NCBI GenBank assembly: GCA_025458665.1
Contig: JALOSG010000161.1
Coordinates: 1-6,064 of the forward strand
Length of the DNA stretch: 6,064 bases
Direction: 5' to 3'
Source: Serpentinimonas sp.
GTDB taxonomy: Bacteria; Pseudomonadota; Gammaproteobacteria; Burkholderiales; Burkholderiaceae_C
Below are positions 1 through 4,316 of this stretch, one piece after another. Every line of letters begins with the position of its first letter. Position 1 is the first letter of the stretch. The notes under the pieces are model-generated. The model was not told where the DNA came from and ran no database searches. It saw nothing but the letters and a program-made list of their open reading frames with translations. The translations under genes and the position numbers were made by a program.

Positions 1-971
1 TGCACAGCCAGATCGAGATGCACCAGGCCTACGGTGGCGTGGTGCCCGAACTGGCCAGCCGTGACCATATCCGCCGTGTCCTGCCATTGACAGAGGCTGC
101 TCTGCGGCAGGCCGGCTGCGTCCTGCAGGACGTGGATGCAGTGGCCTACACCCGTGGGCCCGGCCTGGCCGGGGCCTTGCTGGTGGGCGCCGGGGCAGCG
201 TGCGCGCTCGCGGCGGGGCTGGGCAAACCCGCCTGGGGCGTTCACCATCTGGAAGGGCACCTGCTGTCGCCCTTTCTGAGCGTCGATCCACCCGAATTTC
301 CGTTTGTGGCGCTGTTGGTTTCTGGCGGACACACGCAACTCATGCGGGTGGACGGCGTAGGCCGTTATGCAATGCTGGGTGAAACCATCGACGATGCCGC
401 CGGAGAGGCCTTCGACAAGTCGGCCAAGGTGCTGGGCCTGGGATATCCCGGCGGCCCGGCACTGGCCAGGCTGGCCGAGCGCGGGAACAGCGCTGCGTTC
501 GCCCTGCCACGCCCGTTGCTGCACAGCGGCGACCTTGACTTTTCTTTCGCCGGACTCAAAACCGCCGTTCTCACCCAGGCACGCAAGCTGGGCGAGACAC
601 TGCCCGAGCGCTCGGCCGATCTGGCGGCGTCCACCGAGGCTGCCATCGTTGAAGTGCTGCTGAAAAAGTCGTTGGCAGCGCTGCGCCAGACCGGGCTGAG
701 CCGTCTGGTGGTGGCAGGCGGTGTCGGGGCCAATGCGTGTCTGCGGCGCCAGCTCACCGAGGCGTGCCGCCAGCGTGGCGTGCGCATTCACTACCCTGAG
801 TTGGCGCTCTGCACCGACAATGGCGCCATGATCGCGCTGGCTGCCGGTATGCGCTGGCAGGCGGGGCTCTGGCCTTCCCCTGGTCCGGGCCATGGGGTTT
901 ATCAGTTCGCTGTCAAACCCCGCTGGCCGTTGGAAGACTACGCCCACGAGCACCTGGCCGCTGGCGCCTGA
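1..971 (+). CDS. tsaD: tRNA N6-adenosine threonylcarbamoyltransferase TsaD (5' end cut by window edge)
   Basis: TsaD, with TsaB and TsaE, transfers the threonylcarbamoyl group from threonylcarbamoyl-AMP to A37 of tRNAs that read ANN codons, in the cytoplasm. The reading frame is open from base 3, giving 322 visible residues. The ATG at 18 is internal: conserved TsaD sequence (HSQIE) precedes it and the N-terminal nucleotide-binding segment is missing, so about 30 residues lie upstream. Visible family motifs in order are YGGVVPELASRDH just after 18, the metal-binding HHLEGH (243-260), SGGHTQL (321-341), GEAFDKSAK (402-428), YPGGP (444-458), DFSFAGLKT (537-563), AGGVGAN (714-734) and CTDNGAMIA (810-836), whose Asp (816-818) is expected to be a metal ligand. 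The C-terminal KPRWPLED is also typical. The gene ends in TGA and looks intact. The next gene starts 95 nt downstream; the hairpin just after the stop lacks a U tract, so transcription may continue. Confidence 0.97.
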   Translation, partial: HSQIEMHQAYGGVVPELASRDHIRRVLPLTEAALRQAGCVLQDVDAVAYTRGPGLAGALLVGAGAACALAAGLGKPAWGVHHLEGHLLSPFLSVDPPEFPFVALLVSGGHTQLMRVDGVGRYAMLGETIDDAAGEAFDKSAKVLGLGYPGGPALARLAERGNSAAFALPRPLLHSGDLDFSFAGLKTAVLTQARKLGETLPERSADLAASTEAAIVEVLLKKSLAALRQTGLSRLVVAGGVGANACLRRQLTEACRQRGVRIHYPELALCTDNGAMIALAAGMRWQAGLWPSPGPGHGVYQFAVKPRWPLEDYAHEHLAAGA

Positions 972-1066
972 CTGCCGGCGGGGCCGGTCTCACCTTCTTG
1001 CGTTTCCATCTGTTCGTTCTGTTCTTCAACCTCATTGCGCCCCATGCCGTGGTGCGCCAGTTCAAG

Positions 1067-2401
1067 ATGTTCCCAGTTCCCTCTGCGCGCCCCTGGGCCC
1101 GCTTTGTCCGTACCCTTTGCGTAGCTCTGTGCGTGAGCGCAGGCACTGTTGCTCAAGCACAAACCGCTGCAAGCCCCTCTGCACCGTTGCCCCCCATACG
1201 CATCGCCATGATCGAGGGCCTGTCCGGCCCCACAGCCAACGCTGGGGAAGCTGTGTTCCGCAACCTCGTGTGGGCGGTGGAGCGGGTCAATGCGCGCGGC
1301 GGCGTGCAGTTGCCGGGCGGCGCCCGTCCGCTGCAGATAGAACGCTACGACAGCAAGGGCCAGACCGAGGAGGCTCTGTCGGCGCTGCGCTCGGCGCTGG
1401 ACGCGCAAATCCGCATCGTGGCGCAGGGCAACTCGTCGGCGGCCGCTGCCTCGCTCATCGAGGCCATCAACCGGCACAACGAGCGCGAGCCCAGCCAGCA
1501 GGTGCTGTTCCTCAACTACTCCGCCGTCGATCCCGTGCTTACCAACGAGCGTTGCAGTTTCTGGCACTTCCGCTTTGACGCCCACGCCGACATGCGCATG
1601 AGCGCGCTGATGGAGGTGCTCAAAGACGACCGGGAGGTCTCGCGGGTCTATCTCATCGGGCAGGACTACAGCTTCGGCCACACCGTGCTGCGCGAGGCGC
1701 GCCGCCAGCTGCCCCTGCGCCGCCCCGACGTGCAGGTGGTGGGCGAGGAACTACACCCGTTGGCGCGCATCAAGGACTTCCTGCCCTACGCCACCAAGAT
1801 CAAGGCCAGCGGAGCCGACACGGTGATCACCGGCAACTGGGGCAACGACCTGACGCTGCTGGTGAAGGCCGCCCGCGAGGTGGGTTTCGAGGGCAAGTTC
1901 TACACCTTCTACGGCAACGCGCTGGGCGCACCGGCTGCCATGGGCGAGGCCGGTCTGCAGCGCGTCATTGCGGTGGCCGACTGGTTCCCCAACGTGCCCA
2001 CCGAGGCATCGGCCGCCTTCTACCGCAGCTTCCGCGAGCGCTTCCCCCGCCCTTCCGACGACTACGTACACATGCGCATGCAGCTCATGATCGAAGCGCT
2101 GGTGCAGGCGCTGGAGCGCGCCGCCCGCGAGCCTGGAGCCCCCGCAGGTGTGCCTGGTGCAGCCGCACTGGCCCGCGCGCTGGAGCAGGCCGATGTCAGC
2201 ATGGCCGGGCAGCGGTTGACCATGCGCGCCGCCGACCACCAGGCACAGCAGACGCTGGTGGTCGCCGTCATGGACCAACAGGGAGCGCCTGGGGTACCCT
2301 TTGATGTGGAAGGCTCCGGGTACGGCTTCCGGGTCATCCGGGTGCTGTCGCCCGAAGCGGCCGAACTCCCGCACAGCTGCGCCATGCGTCGCCCGCAGTG
2401 A
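1067..2401 (+). CDS. Periplasmic ABC-transporter solute-binding protein, branched-chain amino acid/amide type
   Basis: This encodes a 444-residue extracytoplasmic binding protein of the Leu/Ile/Val-binding (Peripla_BP_6) class that would capture a small solute for an ABC importer. Residues 1-31 look like a Sec signal peptide: basic start (R8, R12, R15), hydrophobic core LCVALCVSAG, cleavage after AQA before Q32. There is no lipobox, so a soluble periplasmic protein is expected. The mature start has the family pattern IRIAMIEGLSGPTANAG followed by VNARGG and a YDSKG segment; later landmarks are YLIGQDYSFG and ADTVITGNWGND. The mature chain has only two cysteines, C163 and C438, the second six residues from the end, which could form a disulfide. 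I chose ATG 1067 because it places the signal peptide correctly; the frame stays open to a TTG at 998, which would add 23 residues before it. No clear Shine-Dalgarno precedes 1067. The 95-nt gap before it shows no convincing promoter. The ligand is unknown, and no permease or ATPase genes are beside it. Confidence 0.9.
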   Translation: MFPVPSARPWARFVRTLCVALCVSAGTVAQAQTAASPSAPLPPIRIAMIEGLSGPTANAGEAVFRNLVWAVERVNARGGVQLPGGARPLQIERYDSKGQTEEALSALRSALDAQIRIVAQGNSSAAAASLIEAINRHNEREPSQQVLFLNYSAVDPVLTNERCSFWHFRFDAHADMRMSALMEVLKDDREVSRVYLIGQDYSFGHTVLREARRQLPLRRPDVQVVGEELHPLARIKDFLPYATKIKASGADTVITGNWGNDLTLLVKAAREVGFEGKFYTFYGNALGAPAAMGEAGLQRVIAVADWFPNVPTEASAAFYRSFRERFPRPSDDYVHMRMQLMIEALVQALERAAREPGAPAGVPGAAALARALEQADVSMAGQRLTMRAADHQAQQTLVVAVMDQQGAPGVPFDVEGSGYGFRVIRVLSPEAAELPHSCAMRRPQ

Positions 2402-2436
2402 CTGCGCCGAGTCGATGCTGCAGGCGCAGCCGCCCC

Positions 2437-2473
2437 GGGGTGTGCCCACCCCAGGCCGTGCCCACCTCTTTTT
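2437..2473 (+). terminator. Candidate intrinsic terminator after the solute-binding protein gene
   Basis: Bases 2437-2445 can pair with 2460-2468 (eight of nine positions, including one G-U pair and one T/C mismatch), and five T residues (2469-2473) follow directly. The same left arm can instead form a perfect six-pair hairpin, 2437-2442 with 2447-2452, closed by a four-base loop. The choice arises because GTGCCCACC occurs twice, at 2442-2450 and 2458-2466. This could be a terminator for the upstream gene or an attenuator-like switch ahead of the aminotransferase, whose start is only 25 nt further on. The pairing is read directly from the sequence; function is inferred. Confidence 0.5.
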
Positions 2474-2498
2474 GCCTGTTCAGACGCCATCCTTTGTC

Positions 2499-3689
2499 AT
2501 GACACCCACCCCCCAATTCACTGCCCAGGCCCGTGAAAGCATCGGCGCCTTGTCTGCCTCCCGCATCCGCGAAGTGGCCAACGCCGGTCTGGGCCTGCCC
2601 GATGTGCTGCCCTTCTGGTTCGGCGAATCCGACGAGGTCACGCCAGCCTTCATCCGCGAAGCCGCCATCGCTTCCTTGCAGCGCGGCGAAACCTTCTACT
2701 CCCACAACCTGGGCCTGCCAGAACTGCGCAGCGCCATTGGCCAGTACACCCACCAGCTGCACCCGCAATACAGCGCAGATGCCTGGGCCGCGCGCGTGGC
2801 AGTCACCGCCGGCGGGGTGAACGGGCTTATGCTGGCTTCCCAACTCATCGTCAACCCCGGGGACGATGTGGTGGTGGTCACCCCGGCCTGGCCCAACCTG
2901 GTGGCGCAACCTCACATCATGGGCGCGGCCGTGCGCACCTTCGATCTGCAGCCCGATGCTGCGGGCCTGTGGCAGCTCGATGTGCCACGCCTGCTGGAAA
3001 GCATCACGCGGAATACGCGCATGCTCATCGTGAATGCGCCCAACAACCCCACCGGCTGGACGCTCAGCCGCCCCGAGCAGCAGGCCCTGCTGGACCACTG
3101 CCGCCGCACTGGCACCTGGATCCTGGCCGACGAGGTGTACGAGCGCCTGTACTTTGCCGGCCATGCCGCGCCCAGCTTCCTGGACCTGGCCACCCCGGAT
3201 GACCGGGTGGTGGTGGCGCACAGCTTTTCCAAAAGTTTCCTCATGACCGGCTGGCGGCTGGGCTGGCTGGTGCTGCCTCCCGCCTTGCTCGACGCTGCTG
3301 GCAAGCTGCTGGAGTTCAACACCTCGTGCAGCCCGGTGTTCACCCAGCGCGCTGCCGTGCTGGCGCTGGAGCGGGGCGAGGAAGTGACGCCCAGGCTGGT
3401 GGCCCACCTGCGCCAGTGCCGCGACACCCTGGTGCCTCTCCTGCAGGCCGTTCCGGGGGTTCATGTGGCCACGCCGCTGGGTGGCATGTACGCCTTCTTC
3501 CGCCTGGAAGGGCACACCGATTGCCTGGATACCGCCAAACGCCTGGTGCGCGAGGCGGGGATAGGGCTTGCGCCAGGCAGCGCCTTCGGCCCGGGCGGTG
3601 CGGGCTGGCTGCGCTGGTGCTTTGCCAGCCGCGACACAGCCCGCCTGGAGGAGGGCGTGGCTCGACTGCGCCGCTGGCTGCAGCTATAA
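2499..3689 (+). CDS. PLP-dependent class I aminotransferase
   Basis: This encodes a 396-residue cytoplasmic fold-type I aminotransferase that would move an amino group between an amino acid and a 2-oxo acid using pyridoxal phosphate. Visible active-site motifs are NAPNNPTGW (residues 179-187; N183 is the expected cofactor-ring contact), DEVYERLYF with D211 (pairs with the pyridine nitrogen) and Y214, SFSKSF with the Schiff-base lysine K245 and the following MTGWRLGW, and LRWCF with R372, the expected substrate carboxylate anchor. The early segment FWFGESDEVTP and GETFYSHNLGLPELR match aspartate/aromatic-type members. I chose ATG 2499 because family homology begins shortly after it (ARESI, SKIREVANAG-like); the frame is open further upstream, with ATGs at 2415 and 2301, but that stretch resembles no protein. 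No strong ribosome binding site precedes 2499. The gap to the binding-protein gene is 97 nt. The TAA stop lies inside the rpsO promoter -10 box. The substrate cannot be told from sequence alone. Confidence 0.93.
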   Translation: MTPTPQFTAQARESIGALSASRIREVANAGLGLPDVLPFWFGESDEVTPAFIREAAIASLQRGETFYSHNLGLPELRSAIGQYTHQLHPQYSADAWAARVAVTAGGVNGLMLASQLIVNPGDDVVVVTPAWPNLVAQPHIMGAAVRTFDLQPDAAGLWQLDVPRLLESITRNTRMLIVNAPNNPTGWTLSRPEQQALLDHCRRTGTWILADEVYERLYFAGHAAPSFLDLATPDDRVVVAHSFSKSFLMTGWRLGWLVLPPALLDAAGKLLEFNTSCSPVFTQRAAVLALERGEEVTPRLVAHLRQCRDTLVPLLQAVPGVHVATPLGGMYAFFRLEGHTDCLDTAKRLVREAGIGLAPGSAFGPGGAGWLRWCFASRDTARLEEGVARLRRWLQL

Positions 3690-3690
3690 T
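3662..3690 (+). promoter_or_regulatory. Sigma70-type promoter for rpsO(-pnp)
   Basis: A perfect -10 hexamer TATAAT (3685-3690) lies exactly 17 bases downstream of TCGACT (3662-3667), which matches the -35 consensus TTGACA at four of six positions, including the central GAC. Transcription would begin near 3696-3698, leaving a leader of about 80 nt before the rpsO start at 3779. The promoter overlaps the 3' end of the aminotransferase gene, and its TAA stop (3687-3689) is part of the -10 box. A strong promoter is expected for a ribosomal protein gene, and the spacing is optimal. Confidence 0.8.
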
Positions 3691-3693
3691 CCC

Positions 3694-3755
3694 GGGTTGC
3701 TCAGCCGATCGGCAGGGCAACTCACGCTGGTGGCGGCTTCGCAGGCTGCAGCCAG
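3694..3755 (+). promoter_or_regulatory. Structured rpsO 5' leader with two hairpins (possible S15 autoregulatory site)
   Basis: Hairpin 1 sits at the predicted transcript start. Bases 3696-3702 pair with 3715-3721; after an A/A mismatch 3704-3706 pair with 3711-3713 around a GATC loop, and two more outer pairs are possible (3694-3695 with 3722-3723). Its helix contains a U-G pair (3701/3716) next to a C-G pair (3702/3715), the kind of GU/GC step S15 reads in 16S rRNA. Hairpin 2 pairs 3727-3731 with 3751-3755 and, after a G/A mismatch, 3733-3737 with 3745-3749. S15 is known to repress its own translation through leader RNA in several bacterial groups, with differing structures. The folds are hand-derived and S15 binding is inferred. 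A good ribosome binding site, AAGGA (3769-3773), lies beyond the hairpins, five bases before ATG. Confidence 0.5.
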
Positions 3756-3778
3756 ACGCTTGTTTCTTAAGGAAAAAA

Positions 3779-4045
3779 ATGATTGCATCCTCTACCAAGG
3801 CCGAGGTGGTTGCCGCCAACGCCCGCTCTGCCAACGACACCGGCAGCCCCGAAGTGCAGGTGGCCCTGATGACCGCCCGCATCAACGAACTCACCCCCCA
3901 CTTCAAGACCCACGCCAAGGACCACCATGGCCGCCGCGGTCTGCTGCGTCTGGTGAGCCGCCGCCGCAAGCTGCTGGACTACCTGAAGGACAAGGACGCC
4001 GACCGCTACGTCGCCCTGATCCAGAAGCTGGGTCTGCGCAAGTAA
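3779..4045 (+). CDS. rpsO: 30S ribosomal protein S15
   Basis: S15 is a primary 16S rRNA-binding protein of the 30S platform; it binds the central-domain three-way junction and contributes to an intersubunit bridge. The product is 88 residues, against 89 in E. coli, and is colinear with it. Signature segments are NDTGSPEVQVALMTARIN (from N19), the HH-RRGLLRLVS loop region (49-60) and RRRKLLDYLK (61-70), ending KLGLRK. Known rRNA-contact positions T21, G22, Q27, R34, H41, D48 and Y68 are present; position 51, Ser in E. coli, is Gly here. The start is fixed by AAGGA at 3769-3773 with five bases to ATG 3779, and by family length. It is preceded by its own promoter and structured leader and followed by a hairpin with a T run, then pnp 271 nt downstream, the classical rpsO-pnp order. 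Confidence 0.98.
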   Translation: MIASSTKAEVVAANARSANDTGSPEVQVALMTARINELTPHFKTHAKDHHGRRGLLRLVSRRRKLLDYLKDKDADRYVALIQKLGLRK

Positions 4046-4083
4046 GCAATGCCCGCGTACGGCGTTGTCTTCTGATTGAACTC

Positions 4084-4120
4084 CAGACGCCTGGGTCGGC
4101 TTGCCGGCTCAGGCGTTTGT
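4084..4120 (+). terminator. Intrinsic terminator or attenuator between rpsO and pnp
   Basis: Bases 4087-4099 pair with 4104-4116 over 13 consecutive positions (two are G-U), closed by a CTTG tetraloop (4100-4103), an exceptionally stable loop type. Three further outer pairs extend the stem to 4084/4119. The T run is short and interrupted (TTTGT, 4116-4120), so termination may be partial, letting some transcripts continue into pnp. It lies 38 nt after the rpsO stop, comparable to the rpsO terminator of E. coli. The hairpin would also protect the rpsO mRNA 3' end. A T-rich stretch (TTTCGTTTTT, 4150-4159) lies further on after a weaker, bulged hairpin (4122-4129 with 4135-4145). Confidence 0.75.
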
Positions 4121-4171
4121 CGCTTGAAGGGTGTCTTCTCCAAGCCGCCTTTCGTTTTTCTCGGAGCAGGC

Positions 4172-4180
4172 TGTTCAGAT
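4172..4180 (+). promoter_or_regulatory. Weak candidate second promoter for pnp (extended -10)
   Basis: TGT followed by TCAGAT (4175-4180) forms an extended -10 element matching TATAAT at four of six positions. No good -35 is seen at 16-18 bases upstream. A start near 4187 would put the long pnp leader hairpin (4192-4245) at the very 5' end of the transcript. E. coli pnp has a second promoter in the same interval, which is the main reason to mention it; the sequence match alone is modest. Confidence 0.25.
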
Positions 4181-4191
4181 CGAAGCTGTGT

Positions 4192-4245
4192 CATTCCATG
4201 GTTCCTGCCGCTGCCCAGCGCAGCTGCCGCAAGCCCCATGGAATG
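4192..4245 (+). promoter_or_regulatory. Long stem-loop in the pnp leader (candidate RNase III/PNPase autoregulation site)
   Basis: A perfect ten-base inverted repeat, CATTCCATGG (4192-4201) and CCATGGAATG (4236-4245), forms the lower stem. After an asymmetric internal loop an upper stem can form: 4207-4208 with 4226-4227, one mismatch, then 4210-4214 with 4220-4224 and a five-base loop. The structure ends 71 nt before the pnp start. In E. coli, RNase III cuts a stem in the pnp leader and PNPase then represses its own mRNA. Position and shape fit that model; cleavage here is inferred. Confidence 0.6.
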
Positions 4246-4278
4246 GCATCGTGTTCTGAAGGCGAACCTCCAGGCAAT

Positions 4279-4298
4279 GTGCGCGGCCTCACGCGCAC
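4279..4298 (+). promoter_or_regulatory. GC-rich hairpin just upstream of the pnp ribosome binding site
   Basis: GTGCGCG (4279-4285) pairs perfectly with CGCGCAC (4292-4298) around a six-base loop. The stem ends seven bases before AGGAG. A CTCC at 4268-4271 could pair with GGAG at 4307-4310 across this hairpin, which would partly hide the ribosome binding site. The stem is certain as sequence; a translational role is a guess. Confidence 0.45.
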
Positions 4299-4305
4299 GC
4301 ACTCT

Positions 4306-4310
4306 AGGAG
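4306..4310 (+). promoter_or_regulatory. pnp ribosome binding site
   Basis: AGGAG lies six bases before ATG 4317 and twelve before the in-frame ATG 4323. The spacing favours 4317 as the start, although the second ATG gives a protein whose catalytic residue numbers equal those of E. coli PNPase. Confidence 0.85.
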
Positions 4311-4316
4311 CCGAAC

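Noticed and set aside
18..20. ATG 18 as the start of tsaD
   Set aside because: Conserved TsaD residues continue upstream to the window edge and the N-terminal nucleotide-binding segment would be missing.
975..987. Short hairpin CCGGC/GCCGG right after the tsaD stop as a terminator
   Set aside because: Only five pairs with a three-base loop, and no T run follows; expected by chance in sequence of this composition.
998..1066. TTG at 998 as the start of the binding protein, giving a hydrophobic FHLFVLFFNLIA stretch
   Set aside because: It would place 23 extra residues before a normal signal peptide. ATG 1067 gives a standard Sec signal with AQA cleavage, although neither start has a good ribosome binding site.
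938..1681. Open frame of 247 codons on the minus strand across the tsaD/binding-protein junction
   Set aside because: It overlaps two real genes and shows no family similarity or convincing start site; shadow frame.
2301..2498. Upstream extension of the aminotransferase to ATG 2301 or 2415
   Set aside because: The frame from 2301 overlaps the end of the binding-protein gene, the added residues resemble no protein, and homology starts just after ATG 2499.
2334..3515. Open frame of 393 codons on the minus strand opposite the aminotransferase
   Set aside because: It shadows a well-supported gene, has a composition typical of antisense GC-rich frames and shows no recognisable motif.
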